A stretch of DNA of 64,000 nt from Hymenobacter siberiensis (GCF_018967845.1 NZ_JAHLZZ010000001.1:310001-374000), one strand, 5' to 3'. Positions 1 to 8,461 are shown, numbered from the stretch's first letter. Notes: generated by a model from the sequence alone, not told the origin. Program-made: numbers and translations.

Positions 1-28
1 TTTTCCATGTGGAAAACGGCCTTTTCTT

Positions 29-45
29 AGGTAGCGGGGACTGGA
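29..45. other. attL core: 17-bp copy of the tRNA 3' end
   Basis: AGGTAGCGGGGACTGGA is identical to 6996-7012, which lies in the intact initiator tRNA. Tyrosine integrases of genomic islands commonly target tRNA 3' ends and leave such a duplicated core. Similarity continues to the left for about 15 bases with a small gap. Confidence 0.85.
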
Positions 46-170
46 GTACAACCTACATTTCTAGGCCGATTGCGAACGACTGAAAAAGCAGCCCAATTAT
101 GCTGTAAACAGCTTTTTGCTACCTTCCTTGTCGGGCTAAATCGGGCTGAATACGGTTAAAATGTCGCAGT

Positions 171-206
171 GTGTACCCTTACGTGTACCCCGGCAAGGGT
201 ACACAC
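171..206. repeat. left candidate integrase arm sites
   Basis: GTGTACCCTTACGTGTACCC at 171-190 contains two GTGTACCC units 10 bases apart, followed by an inverted GGGTACAC. The same pair (one mismatch) occurs at 6933-6952 near the other end. Inside-the-end paired repeats at both termini fit arm-binding sites for the N-terminal domain of a tyrosine integrase; this role is inferred. Confidence 0.55.
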
Positions 207-240
207 CCTATATTTATAGCGGCAACTACAGACACACTTT

Positions 241-1509
241 ATGGCAACCGTTTCCTTTCACCTGAAAGAGCCGGGGGTAGACCGCCCCACGGCCATTTAT
301 GCCCTGCTGACCATTGACCGGCGGCACCGCATCAAAGTCTACACCGGGCGAAGCATTCACCCCGACAAGTGGATAAAGGCCGAACAGCGGGCGCAAGTGC
401 GGGGCAAGGGCAACGAGCTAAACGGACTGCTGAACGATGCGCTGAGCGATATGGAAAAGCAGTTGCTTTTAACCCATGCCGAAAGCCTAGCCACCGGCAC
501 CTTGCCCACGGCCGCCGCCCTACGCGAAGCCGCCGCGCCTGAACGCCCCGACGAGCCCGCGCCCGTTCCGGTGGGCGGGTTGTTCTGGCAACGCTATGAG
601 GAATGGGTAGACTACACCCGCGCCGCTGGCACCGTTCGCACCGCACAAGCACACGCCACCGCCGGGCGGCACCTTCGGGAGTTCAGCCAAGCACAGGGTT
701 ACGCTATTGACTTTGACACCCTCACGCCCACCGTGGGCGATAGGTGGGCCGCTTACCTGCTGAACGTGGCCGGGCTCACTGACAACACAATAAACAAGCA
801 TTTGGGCCGCCTCAAATCCTTTATGAAGTGGGCAGCCAAACGAGGCTACACTGACAACGCCGCTCTAACACAAGTAACGTGGGCGCGGCGCGAGCCCGAC
901 GTAATGGCCCTGAGCGCGGCCGAACTGGTTGCCCTCGAAACCCTACCGCTTGCCATAGGCTCCCGCCTTGAGAAAGCCCGCGCTTGGTTCCTGCTGGCTT
1001 GCTATAGTGGCTTGCGGTACTCCGACCTCGTAAGCATCAAGCCGCAACACCTGCGCCCCGCCACGGCTACGCTTCCGGCTCACTTGCGCCTGACCGCAAA
1101 GAAAACCCGCGCCGTGGTGAACGTGCCACTGAGCGCCCGCGCCCTTGAAATCGTAAACCGGCTGCTGGCCGGTGAGCTTGCCACGGTAAAGAGTGGGCCA
1201 ATTACAAACCCGGTGCTAAATCGCTTCCTAAAAGAGCTGGGCAAGCTGGCCGGTATTGATTCGCCTATCGAAGTAATCCGATACCGGGGCGGCATTGCCG
1301 ACGTTACTACAGCCCCCAAATATGAGAAGCTGACTGTGCACACAGCCCGTAGAACCTTTGTAACCCTGAATCTTGGCAAGGGCATGAGCGCCGAGTTTGT
1401 AATGAAGCTGACCGGCCACACTTCGTACAAGTCCTTTCAGCGTTACGTGAACCTCACGCCGCAACGAGTAGCCGAAGAATTTGCCCGTTTCCACGAAATG
1501 CCAGAATAG
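241..1509 (+). CDS. tyrosine-type site-specific recombinase (integrase)
   Basis: Catalyses integration and excision of the element. The 422-residue protein has the layout of Bacteroidota integrases: an N-terminal arm-binding region (about 1-90), a SAM-like core-binding domain (about 110-210) and a C-terminal catalytic domain. The catalytic residues can be placed: R259 in CYSGLRYSD, H367 and R370 in VHTARR, H393 in LTGHTS and nucleophile Y402 in RYVNL. It lies directly inside the left end, next to the att core and the paired GTGTACCC repeats, as usual for tRNA-targeted islands. Length is normal and all five catalytic residues are intact, so the element may still be mobile. Confidence 0.95.
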   Translation: MATVSFHLKEPGVDRPTAIYALLTIDRRHRIKVYTGRSIHPDKWIKAEQRAQVRGKGNELNGLLNDALSDMEKQLLLTHAESLATGTLPTAAALREAAAPERPDEPAPVPVGGLFWQRYEEWVDYTRAAGTVRTAQAHATAGRHLREFSQAQGYAIDFDTLTPTVGDRWAAYLLNVAGLTDNTINKHLGRLKSFMKWAAKRGYTDNAALTQVTWARREPDVMALSAAELVALETLPLAIGSRLEKARAWFLLACYSGLRYSDLVSIKPQHLRPATATLPAHLRLTAKKTRAVVNVPLSARALEIVNRLLAGELATVKSGPITNPVLNRFLKELGKLAGIDSPIEVIRYRGGIADVTTAPKYEKLTVHTARRTFVTLNLGKGMSAEFVMKLTGHTSYKSFQRYVNLTPQRVAEEFARFHEMPE

Positions 1510-1512
1510 ACA

Positions 1513-2544
1513 ATGGGACATCATGTAGTAGGCAATACCACCCGCGTTGATATTGCTAGAGCGGAGAGCATTGTCGGGATAGTTAGTACACTCAATCCCG
1601 ATGTAAAAGAATCGATTACAAGTTTCGTAGCTGAATTTTATACAGTATGGGCGAATGGCGTTTTGGGTCAGTCAAACTTTCACGATGAGGTTGTTAAAGT
1701 AGGGCGCACATTTAAAAAATTGCTTGATAACAATCCAGACGACGCGGCTGACCTAGCCGATGCTTTTTGCTTAGCTATCCGGCTTGAAATAGACAGAATA
1801 GAAGATGAAGCCAGCAACTATATACCAAGCACCGCCCCGCTGCCTGATTCACCCCAAGAGATTGCAATGTGGCTGGCGGCGCAAGGCCAGGTCCGCAAGG
1901 ACAAAGCAGTTGAAATTCTATGGGGAATCTTACCACCTTTTGAAGAGGCATCTACTGCCCGTAATAGAGCTGTTTACTACCGTAATAAGTTGGGAGCAAC
2001 TATCCAGCTTTACCAATATGCTCGCGCTTTTTATGAGGCCCATATGCCTAAACAGTTTGCCATTCGCCCCAACCTGCCAGCCTATTACACCGCTCCCCTA
2101 GCGGTGGGAGTGCAATCCATATCCCCGAATAAAAGCACCACCCCGGCTACTGTTACGGTTAGCTCGAAAGCCACGATAGCCGAGCTTTGCATATCTCCAT
2201 TTACGCCAGCAGACCTGAGCAATCTATTGCAGCATCTGCGCCTTATTGATTCACGGGGTAATTGCTTGACAAACGATTTAAGAGGCAAAGCACAGGGCTT
2301 GCGAAGCAAATTCACAGCTGCATACCGCGTGCTACATCGGCGGGGGTTAATGGACTCTACTTCTAATAATGCCGAATGGGTAAACGCTTTTCATATTGCT
2401 TATGGGGCCGCAATTGGTGAAACGGCCCAAAACATAGAGTTAACCGGTCACGGCAAAGCTGCGGCTACTTCATCATTGCCTTTCAAAAAAGGAGTAGATG
2501 AAGCTGAGACATGGGTGAGTGATTGGCGGGAAAATCAATCTTAA
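1513..2544 (+). CDS. hypothetical protein downstream of the integrase
   Basis: A 343-residue soluble protein with no signal peptide, no membrane segment and no motif I recognise. It begins three bases after the integrase stop, so the two are probably co-transcribed. Base composition is clearly more AT-rich than the integrase. The middle (about 95-175) is helical and charged; the C-terminal 30 residues are acidic and aromatic. Its position suggests an accessory or cargo protein of the element, but the sequence does not show what it does. Confidence 0.7.
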   Translation: MGHHVVGNTTRVDIARAESIVGIVSTLNPDVKESITSFVAEFYTVWANGVLGQSNFHDEVVKVGRTFKKLLDNNPDDAADLADAFCLAIRLEIDRIEDEASNYIPSTAPLPDSPQEIAMWLAAQGQVRKDKAVEILWGILPPFEEASTARNRAVYYRNKLGATIQLYQYARAFYEAHMPKQFAIRPNLPAYYTAPLAVGVQSISPNKSTTPATVTVSSKATIAELCISPFTPADLSNLLQHLRLIDSRGNCLTNDLRGKAQGLRSKFTAAYRVLHRRGLMDSTSNNAEWVNAFHIAYGAAIGETAQNIELTGHGKAAATSSLPFKKGVDEAETWVSDWRENQS

Positions 2545-2667
2545 AAGGACTTTTAACACCTTCTATTGACCCCTATTGCCTGCTAATACAAGCCTTTTTC
2601 ATTAGCGGGCAATAGGTGTAATTGCTTTGCATCACTCGACCGACACACTCCCCGGCGGGCCACATAA

Positions 2668-3012
2668 ATGCAAGTAATTATCCCCGTAGGCGTTACTTAC
2701 GCCCAAATGCTCGATGACTTTAGAGCGTTAATCCGACACGAGCGAAGCGCCGCCCCAGTTGCTACCGCCGCTGGCACCCCGCCCGCCGACGAGCTACTGA
2801 GCATCCGAGAAGCGGCCGAAATGTTAGGCGTGACCATCCAAACGGTACACGAATGGAAACGGCGCGGGCTGCTCAAGTATCACAAGCTGGGAAGCCGCAC
2901 CTACATTAAAAAGACCGATGTGTTGGCTGCTTTGCAAGGGCACCAACGGAGCGAGAAGCCGGGCAAGGGTGCCACGGCCCGCAAAGGTTCACAACGGCCC
3001 GCAGTAGCCTAA
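2668..3012 (+). CDS. helix-turn-helix DNA-binding protein (excisionase-like)
   Basis: A 114-residue protein whose centre (about 45-92) is a MerR-like winged helix of the excisionase family: LLSIREAAEMLGV, then TVHEWKRRGLL, then a basic wing KLGSRTYIKKTDVLAAL. The tail is Lys/Arg-rich. In islands of this type such proteins act as recombination directionality factors or control the next genes. It sits just upstream of the Rep-like gene (13 bases apart). Whether it is a directionality factor or a plain regulator cannot be decided from sequence. Confidence 0.8.
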   Translation: MQVIIPVGVTYAQMLDDFRALIRHERSAAPVATAAGTPPADELLSIREAAEMLGVTIQTVHEWKRRGLLKYHKLGSRTYIKKTDVLAALQGHQRSEKPGKGATARKGSQRPAVA

Positions 3013-3025
3013 TGCGCCCCGGCTC

Positions 3026-3943
3026 GTGTACGATAACGCCGCCCTGCACCTGACCTTGCCCGGCAACGACCCCGGCGCGGAACAGCGGCTTGCCAATTCC
3101 GTTGCCTTTGCCGAATCGGACGGCCAGCCCGACGAGCGCGGCCGAATCGGGGCAGCTTACCGAGGATTGCGGTTGAAGTACGCCCCGGCTACCGGCTTTC
3201 TACAGGTTCGCGGCTCCCTTCACACCTTCGCCCACGGCCACAATCTGGGCACCTTCACCGCAGCCGAGGCGCGGGCCGCCTGCGCCGAGTTGGCGGGCGT
3301 ACTCGATGTGCCGCCCGAACGGCTAACGGTGCACCGTTTAGAGGTTGGCCTGAACCTTCCTGTAGCTGATTCGCCGCGCCAGTTCCTCGAAAGCCTTGCC
3401 AGTCACAAAAACAGCCCGTTTGTGGCACTCAAACCACCGGCCGGGGCCGCCCGCCCATTAGAGTACGGGGCGCACCATGCGGCGTATCGGCTGAAATTCT
3501 ACGACAAAGGACTCTACAGCCGACTACAGGGCCGCCACCCGCCCAACACCGCCGCCCCGCACTTGCTGCGCTACGAGGTTGTTTTTGAACGGAAGCGGCC
3601 CATGCTCACCGTAACCGGCCTGTCAGAATTGACCCTTGCCGACCTACCCCGCCCGCCGGTAATGGCTGCCTTTGCCAATCACCTGCGCCTTCATTGGAAC
3701 GCCACCCAACGCCGACAACACATGAACTACGCCGACCTCTCCCTTGCTGATGCCGCCCTACTACACGCCGCTACGGACGTTGCTTTTTGGGAAGCCATGC
3801 GAGCCACGCAAGCCCGTAGCACCTACACCCGCAACAAGGCCAAAGCCACGGCCCTACTGCGCGAGCGCACCGAGCCGCACCCCTACGATGCCGTTTTTGC
3901 CCGCGAGCTGGCAAGCATTACCCAACTGGCTGCCGCTGCCTGA
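3026..3943 (+). CDS. putative replication initiator (phage/plasmid Rep-like)
   Basis: A 305-residue protein starting at GTG 3026, 13 bases after the HTH gene. It contains a His-Gly-His pair (H70, H72 in FAHGHNLG), as in the metal-binding motif of HUH endonucleases, and further on a KFYDKGLYSR segment with two Tyr, followed by LLRYEVVFERK. This order resembles the replication proteins of filamentous-phage type (gene II/X, CRI) found in small Bacteroidota elements. If correct, it nicks and replicates the excised circle. I cannot confirm the family by search. Alternatives: a relaxase-like protein or a protein of unknown function. Confidence 0.55.
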   Translation: MYDNAALHLTLPGNDPGAEQRLANSVAFAESDGQPDERGRIGAAYRGLRLKYAPATGFLQVRGSLHTFAHGHNLGTFTAAEARAACAELAGVLDVPPERLTVHRLEVGLNLPVADSPRQFLESLASHKNSPFVALKPPAGAARPLEYGAHHAAYRLKFYDKGLYSRLQGRHPPNTAAPHLLRYEVVFERKRPMLTVTGLSELTLADLPRPPVMAAFANHLRLHWNATQRRQHMNYADLSLADAALLHAATDVAFWEAMRATQARSTYTRNKAKATALLRERTEPHPYDAVFARELASITQLAAAA

Positions 3944-4117
3944 CCGCTGCCCATAAATGGGGGTGTTTGCCACCCTTGTAATCAATTGGCAAACCACCTT
4001 TTCAGGCAGCACCCCGGCTAGGGTAATCCACCCGGCCCCACAACCCCCAAATCATCATTTCACCGCGAGTCGGGCACCCCTAAAAAGGGCACCCCGGCCC
4101 CCTCATGCCCTTACCCA

Positions 4118-4603
4118 ATGCTCATAATATTCAAAGAAGGCCGTTACCTACACCAGATTCAAGGCGCGAGCCGCTATTACGTCAGCAAATGCGGGGCTAT
4201 CTACTCCGAAAGGTCAAAGCGGCTGCTACGGCCCACCCCGCAAACGGATGGGTACCTACAAACGGGCCTAAAAATGGATGATGACAGTTATGCGCGGCCG
4301 TTGGCCCACCGTGTAGTCGCCCTGCAATTCGTCCACAACCCCGACCCCGAGCACAAGCTGTACGTGAACCACAAAAACGGCAATAAAAACGATGGCCGCG
4401 CTTGCAATCTGGAATGGGTAACGGCAAAGGAGAACGACACTCACGCAAGGGAAACGGGCCTTTCACCGCGCTATACACAAGCCGCCGCCTTGCCGATTAT
4501 TCGCGGATTCTGTGCACCTGTGAAGGACTACCAAGCAAAACCGCGCTCTTACCACTTCGAGCCGGTGCCTACTTCGTGCTCAAAACCCGACACCAATGCT
4601 TAG
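4118..4603 (+). CDS. HNH endonuclease (homing type)
   Basis: A 161-residue protein with an N-terminal NUMOD4-like part (YYVSKCGAIYSE) and an HNH domain: LAHRVVALQF, VNHKNGNKNDGRACNLEWVT, then AKENDTHA. This is the usual form of phage-associated HNH homing endonucleases, which cut DNA and can spread into allelic sites. The stop overlaps the start of the next gene by eight bases. It may be a selfish passenger or may serve the element, for example in cutting competitor DNA. Confidence 0.88.
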   Translation: MLIIFKEGRYLHQIQGASRYYVSKCGAIYSERSKRLLRPTPQTDGYLQTGLKMDDDSYARPLAHRVVALQFVHNPDPEHKLYVNHKNGNKNDGRACNLEWVTAKENDTHARETGLSPRYTQAAALPIIRGFCAPVKDYQAKPRSYHFEPVPTSCSKPDTNA

Positions 4604-4973
4604 CGGGCCGAAACTGTACCCCACTGGCTGGGCGCTCTTTATCGCCGTTTCCGAACGTCAGGCCCGCCGCCGGGTGAGTAGGGCCAACGGACTACCAAGC
4701 GGGGCGGTAATTGTGCTCGTTACAGTGGCCGCGCTGCATGAATTAGGTGGAATTATCACCCCGAAGCAGCTATACGAGGCCCGTTTAATGTCCCCGAGCC
4801 TCCTACGGAAGTACCTGGCGCGGCTGGTAAAGGCGGGGCTGGTCGAACGCTACACCCACCGGGGCCGCGCCCGCCTACGGATTACCCTTGCCGGCGCTGG
4901 TATCGTCATGCAGTATCAGCGGCACCTTTTAGGCGGGGCACGGCAATACGAACGCAAACAGTCAATCGATTAA
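4596..4973 (+). CDS. winged-helix (MarR-like) transcriptional regulator
   Basis: A 125-residue protein; residues about 35-105 form a winged helix: VAALHELGGIITPKQLYEA, then SPSLLRKYLARLVKAGLVER as recognition helix, then YTHRGRARLRITLAG as wing. The start overlaps the end of the HNH gene, so the two are translationally coupled. Probably a regulator of the element's genes; its target is unknown. Confidence 0.7.
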   Translation: MLSGPKLYPTGWALFIAVSERQARRRVSRANGLPSGAVIVLVTVAALHELGGIITPKQLYEARLMSPSLLRKYLARLVKAGLVERYTHRGRARLRITLAGAGIVMQYQRHLLGGARQYERKQSID

Positions 4974-5263
4974 AATCTACGCAAGCCAATTGAAAGCCCA
5001 ACCCCCTCCCCGTTTTACCTCACAGAAGAAACCGCCCGGCCTATCGGCCGCCAAGCCTGCCGCCTTCATGCTCACCTGCTACCAACGTAGCAGAAGCCAA
5101 ATGAGGAAACAGTTGAATTTATAGCCTCAATGCTTCGGGCCAGGGCCGCTGTTTATCAAAACGTTATGGGCTGCAAATAGCACGTAACTATCAAATCAAT
5201 TTGAACGATACCTGTCCAGGATTCGTAAACATTGACTAGATTTGTGAAACGCTACACGAAAAA

Positions 5264-5294
5264 GGGGCAGCCCAGCATACAGCCAGACTGCCCC
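5264..5294 (-). terminator. terminator of the 39-residue peptide gene
   Basis: GGGGCAG (5264-5270) pairs with CTGCCCC (5288-5294); on the minus strand the stem is followed by TTTTT. It lies 17 bases past the stop of the small gene. Confidence 0.75.
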
Positions 5295-5310
5295 AATCAA
5301 ACTATCGGAG

Positions 5311-5430
5311 TTACCGGAGTACATGAGTGATTAAGAAAAGGCCAACGCCTTTACCTAAGCCACCCATTAACCCTAAAAAGACAGCTACAGCAGCCGCTTT
5401 CAGTAGTTTTAACACACGATCCTTTTTCAT
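5311..5430 (-). CDS. 39-residue single-span membrane peptide
   Basis: Reading the minus strand from ATG 5430 gives a 39-residue peptide that begins MKKDRVLKLLKAAA, has one hydrophobic, Gly-rich segment (about 12-34) and ends in ITHVLR. The basic N-terminus followed by a single hydrophobic helix is typical of small membrane or toxin-like peptides. It has its own terminator and a possible -7 box (5560-5567), which supports a real gene. No antitoxin gene or antisense RNA is obvious, although the hairpin at 5469-5506 lies in its leader. Function unknown. Confidence 0.6.
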   Translation of the reverse strand: MKKDRVLKLLKAAAVAVFLGLMGGLGKGVGLFLITHVLR

Positions 5431-5468
5431 AGAGTCAGAAGAAAGGGTGTTACAGCCACCCACTTCTT

Positions 5469-5506
5469 GAAGCCCCTGTGTCGCCAAACGCAGGGGCTTC
5501 GCTTTT
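5469..5506 (+). terminator. strong hairpin terminator
   Basis: GAAGCCCCTG (5469-5478) and CAGGGGCTTC (5491-5500) form a 10-bp stem followed by GCTTTT on the plus strand. No plus-strand gene ends nearby, so it may end a small RNA or read-through from 4973. It also lies in the leader of the minus-strand peptide gene. Confidence 0.65.
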
Positions 5507-5559
5507 CCCCCAATTGAGGATAAACGACACCCGGTGTGGGACTACTCGTGTGATATTGA

Positions 5560-5567
5560 CAAAGATA
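5560..5567 (-). promoter_or_regulatory. possible -7 box for the small peptide gene
   Basis: The minus strand reads TATCTTTG, matching the Bacteroidota TAnnTTTG box, 130 bases before the ATG at 5430. No good TTTG box is seen at the usual distance, so this is weak. Confidence 0.3.
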
Positions 5568-5600
5568 CCATAAGGCGCAAGGGGGATTGCTCATATGAAT

Positions 5601-5632
5601 AGCTTTTTTATTCGCTCTTTTTTAGCTAAGCC
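5601..5632. repeat. 32-base AT-rich segment shared with 51664-51695
   Basis: 31 of 32 bases match the segment upstream of nrdB; both start AGCTTTTTTATTC and end TTTTTTAGCTAAGCC. See the second copy. Confidence 0.75.
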
Positions 5633-5974
5633 TGCACTTTTTTCAACTAATTAATACCATGCCCTCCTCCGCTGGTTACACGAAAATGCGGTGTAGGTAC
5701 GCGGATTGACCTACGGGGTATTCTGCCAGCCATGCCCCAACGTGGGCAACCGAACCCTCTGAGCCCGGTGCCCCTCCGTCGAGTGCCACCGCCCCCACTG
5801 AGCACATCCTGACAGAAGCCACGCCACCGGCTGCCAGCAGTGGGCAAGGGCAACGGAGAAAGTCAGCGAGATAAGGGGAGCCCCACCGCAAGCAGATTCA
5901 GGGCAACTCATTCGCTGCTGTATTTTCACCGATTCTACGGGTACCCAAGTTTCTGATGCTCCTTAAAAGTATAG

Positions 5975-6006
5975 AAAAAGCCCAGACTCACCAGTCGGGG
6001 CTTTTT
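5975..6006. terminator. bidirectional terminator
   Basis: AAAAAGCCC (5975-5983) and GGGCTTTTT (5998-6006) form a stem flanked by A and T runs, so it can act on both strands. It separates the empty stretch from the lipoprotein gene. Confidence 0.75.
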
Positions 6007-6081
6007 CGCGCCCATAATCTTGCAACTGATTAATGGTATTCTATATTCGGGCCGATGTTGTAGTCCTCCTTATCCCAACTT

Positions 6082-6555
6082 ATGCGGAAAATCATAGTTC
6101 CCACAATCAAAGCGTTTAGCCTCTGTATTGCCTTAGTGGCTTGCGGACATTCTACCGCTTCTGCGCCACCTAATCAAAAATCTAAAGACCCAAATGCAGG
6201 CAAGCACCAACTAGCCAAAAATGACCCTAGGACTTGGCAAACGTATCCTGTAGTTGTCCTTGTGGCCACTAAATATCGGATTGGTGTTGATACGACTGCG
6301 CAGCTTATTCGGAGCTTTGAGGAGCGTTTTAACGGATTAGGACAAGATACATTCTTGTCTGGGATGGAAACATTATTGCCCGTAACATATAATCGCTATG
6401 AGGAGAATACGGCCACTGCAGTTGATGACTCGGCTTTTTTCTTGGAGCAAAGCAAGCGTTTTGGCCTTCCCCCATCTCTGATTGCAAGCCTTATTATTGA
6501 TTTCTACACAATAGGAGGAAGCAATCGTACTTACCCCGAATCATCTTCACAATGA
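6082..6555 (+). CDS. lipoprotein of unknown function
   Basis: A 157-residue protein with a lipoprotein signal: basic start MRKII, hydrophobic stretch and lipobox LVAC with Cys at 21. The rest is soluble with no motif I recognise. Its stop overlaps the next ATG (ATGA at 6552-6555), so the two form a small operon ending at the terminator 6775-6809. Base composition is AT-rich like other cargo of the element. A surface-exclusion or phage-resistance role is possible but unsupported. Confidence 0.7.
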   Translation: MRKIIVPTIKAFSLCIALVACGHSTASAPPNQKSKDPNAGKHQLAKNDPRTWQTYPVVVLVATKYRIGVDTTAQLIRSFEERFNGLGQDTFLSGMETLLPVTYNRYEENTATAVDDSAFFLEQSKRFGLPPSLIASLIIDFYTIGGSNRTYPESSSQ

Positions 6556-6773
6556 GTAATTCACCTAAAACCATCCTGCTTGCACTCGGAGTTTTGTGGG
6601 GCTGTGCCACATTATTTTTCATGCATCAGATTAGCAAAAATGGTCGATACCAAACTGCCTACGGAGGCATAATATTGGATACAAGAACGGGAGCCACGTA
6701 TAGGATTAACGGGGGCGGGAATTCGCCACTTCCATTGACTGAGTTAAGCCAGCCCGTAGAGGACGACGAATAA
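6552..6773 (+). CDS. small membrane protein
   Basis: A 73-residue protein with one N-terminal hydrophobic segment (about 8-26, LLALGVLWGCATLFF) and a short exported acidic tail. It overlaps the preceding lipoprotein by four bases and is followed directly by a terminator. I do not recognise it; the pair probably works together at the envelope. Confidence 0.65.
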   Translation: MSNSPKTILLALGVLWGCATLFFMHQISKNGRYQTAYGGIILDTRTGATYRINGGGNSPLPLTELSQPVEDDE

Positions 6774-6774
6774 A

Positions 6775-6809
6775 AAAAAGCCCCGACACATTACGCGCCG
6801 GGGCTTTTT
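6775..6809 (+). terminator. terminator of the lipoprotein/membrane pair
   Basis: AAAAAGCCCCG (6775-6785) pairs with CGGGGCTTTTT (6799-6809), an 11-bp stem with A and T runs on both sides, starting at the stop codon of the small membrane gene. Confidence 0.85.
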
Positions 6810-6932
6810 GCACCAGTGGCTGAGTTGGCAACTACAAACCTTACTGGCTAGGTAAAGATAAGCAAAGACGCCCTTTACCTCTCCCTTGCTGGCACCTGTG
6901 AGAACCACCGCCAACAAGCAAAAAGTTAGGGC

Positions 6933-6952
6933 GTGTACCCCTACGTGTACCC
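6933..6952. repeat. right candidate integrase arm sites
   Basis: Two GTGTACCC units 10 bases apart, matching 171-190 in 19 of 20 positions and in the same orientation. Located about 45 bases inside the right att core, they mirror the left end. Confidence 0.55.
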
Positions 6953-6960
6953 TTGAAAAG

Positions 6961-6995
6961 AAAAAAGGCCGTTTCCAGATTGGAAACGGCCTTTT
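6961..6995 (-). terminator. terminator of the initiator tRNA gene
   Basis: A 15-bp stem (6963-6977 with 6981-6995, three-base loop) followed on the minus strand by TTTTTT, starting one base after the tRNA CC end. It lies on the element side of the att core, so the element seems to bring its own copy of the tRNA terminator. Confidence 0.85.
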
Positions 6996-6996
6996 A

Positions 6997-7071
<75 letters not shown>

Positions 7072-7085
7072 CTGTTTTGGTGTTA

Positions 7086-7117
7086 CAAAGGTAGCACAAG
7101 TTTTTGGCCGATACAAG
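7086..7117 (-). promoter_or_regulatory. promoter of the initiator tRNA
   Basis: On the minus strand CTTG (7117-7114), 20 bases, then TACCTTTG (7093-7086): a close match to the Bacteroidota -33/-7 promoter. Transcription would start a few bases before the mature tRNA. Confidence 0.7.
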
Positions 7118-7256
7118 CCTGCCAACTGCATTTCTGCTACGACACGGGCATTTATCAATCCAACACAAGGGTGGTAAGCTGGTTATCCGAGTGTTAAGCC
7201 CTCATAAAAGTTTCGGCTGAAGGCTTTGCGGTTGGCTAATGGGCAGCAACCACCGC

Positions 7257-8357
7257 TTAGGAAGCCTTGCGGTACCGGAAGCGGTTCTTGAGCCGGTCGA
7301 GGGGTTCTTCCACGAAATGCCAGGATGCGGCGGCCAGCCCGGCCAGCACCGGGCCCAGCACCAGCAGCGTGGGCAGCGGCCCCATCCAGGCGGCGCGCCC
7401 GGCGGCATCGGGCACGAAATGATACACCAGCCGCTGCCAGAATACGAACAGGGGCAGGTGGTAGAGGTAGAGGCCATAGCTGCGCTGGCCCAGCCATTGC
7501 ATGGCCGGCTTGGTGAGGCCCAGACGCCGGCCGGCCGCAGGCACATGCAGCAGCCAGCCAATGGTGAGGAAATCGGCCAGGGCCAACACCGAGCCCTCAC
7601 TTACGGCCCACGCGGCAGCCCACGGGCCGGGGTCGAGTGCAAAACGGAGCGCGGTCCAGCTCAGCCAAGCCAGCAGCACATAGCGCCCCCGTGCTAGCCG
7701 GACCAACCAGGGCGCTCCCTCAGCCAGGCAAAGCACGCCGCCCAAGGCAAACAAATCGAGGCTGGACGGCAACAGCAAATGCACCATATCCAGCTGCACC
7801 CACAGTGCCCACAGCACCCGGAAGCACCAGCCGGCAAGGGCCAGTGCCAGCAGGCCCTGCAGGCGGCGGCCCAGCAATCCCAAGGCAAAGGGCCACAATA
7901 AGTAAAACTGTGCCTCAACGGCAATAGTCCAGAAATGGCCGATGCCATCGCCCCAGCCTTTTGCTTTATAAATCAACACGTTATTTATCAACAGCAGAAA
8001 CCAGCCGGGGTGCTCATGCAGGGTGGCCAGCGGCAGCAGCGCGCCGCCCGCCAGCGCCAGGTAATAGGCTGGCACAATGCGTAGTGCCCGCCGCACATAA
8101 AATGTGCGTACCCGTGGCCACCACCGGCCTGGCGCGCCTGCATAAGCCCCGTAGCGCCAGACAATGCCTGACACGAGGTAGCCGCTAAGCACGAAAAACA
8201 GGCTCGGCCCGATTTCACCAAGCGGAAAGGGCGGCCGCACCCAGTGCTGAAGCACCACCACGCCCACTGCCACGGCCCGCAGGCCATTGAGCTCGGGCCG
8301 AAAGACGAGGGTAGTAGCAGACGCAGGCAAGGGCATAACCAACAGATGGGCCCGCAA
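7257..8357 (-). CDS. acyltransferase family membrane protein (OafA/YrhL-like)
   Basis: A 366-residue integral membrane protein of the acyltransferase 3 family, which moves acetyl or other acyl groups to surface polysaccharides or lipids. The N-terminus carries FRPELNGLRAVAVGVVVLQHW, with the conserved R-x-x-A and His of the first helix, then FFVLSGYLVSGIVW; about ten hydrophobic segments follow, ending in a short basic tail. ATG 8357 is used, but the Met at residue 8 is equally possible. It is divergent from the MFS gene at 8462 and shares a 104-base upstream region with it. The acceptor is unknown. Confidence 0.88.
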   Translation of the reverse strand: MRAHLLVMPLPASATTLVFRPELNGLRAVAVGVVVLQHWVRPPFPLGEIGPSLFFVLSGYLVSGIVWRYGAYAGAPGRWWPRVRTFYVRRALRIVPAYYLALAGGALLPLATLHEHPGWFLLLINNVLIYKAKGWGDGIGHFWTIAVEAQFYLLWPFALGLLGRRLQGLLALALAGWCFRVLWALWVQLDMVHLLLPSSLDLFALGGVLCLAEGAPWLVRLARGRYVLLAWLSWTALRFALDPGPWAAAWAVSEGSVLALADFLTIGWLLHVPAAGRRLGLTKPAMQWLGQRSYGLYLYHLPLFVFWQRLVYHFVPDAAGRAAWMGPLPTLLVLGPVLAGLAAASWHFVEEPLDRLKNRFRYRKAS

Positions 8358-8461
8358 AATACGCGCCCCTGGGACAGCGCAGGCCGGGTCCTGCTTTGTG
8401 CCGACCTTTGCGGCCCGCCTACTAGGTGGGTAGTGCCCCGGTTTGCTTTGCCTGTTTGCTT

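Larger units (their letters stand above)
1..240. other. left junction and integrase upstream region
   Basis: Holds the left end of the integrative element. Bases 29-45 repeat the last 17 bases of the tRNA at 6996-7012. Before it, TTTTCC (1-6) and GGAAAA (11-16) form the remains of a hairpin like the tRNA terminator at 6961-6995. A 20-base sequence at 171-190 (two copies of GTGTACCC two bases plus AC apart) recurs at 6933-6952 with one mismatch and is followed by an inverted copy (about 195-206). No gene is seen before 241. Confidence 0.75.
4974..6081. other. 1.1-kb stretch with one small gene and terminators
   Basis: Holds a 39-codon minus-strand gene (5311-5430) with its terminator (5264-5294), a strong hairpin terminator (5469-5506), a 32-base segment (5601-5632) that recurs near nrdB, and a bidirectional terminator (5975-6006). 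Reading frames on the minus strand in 5647-5929 overlap each other, lack recognisable domains and have no promoter, so I do not call them. 4974-5260 shows nothing further. Confidence 0.6.

Noticed and set aside
5647-5929. Three overlapping minus-strand frames
   Set aside because: They overlap one another, have no recognisable domain, promoter or initiation context, and are Gly/Arg/Trp-rich as expected for chance frames in GC-rich DNA.
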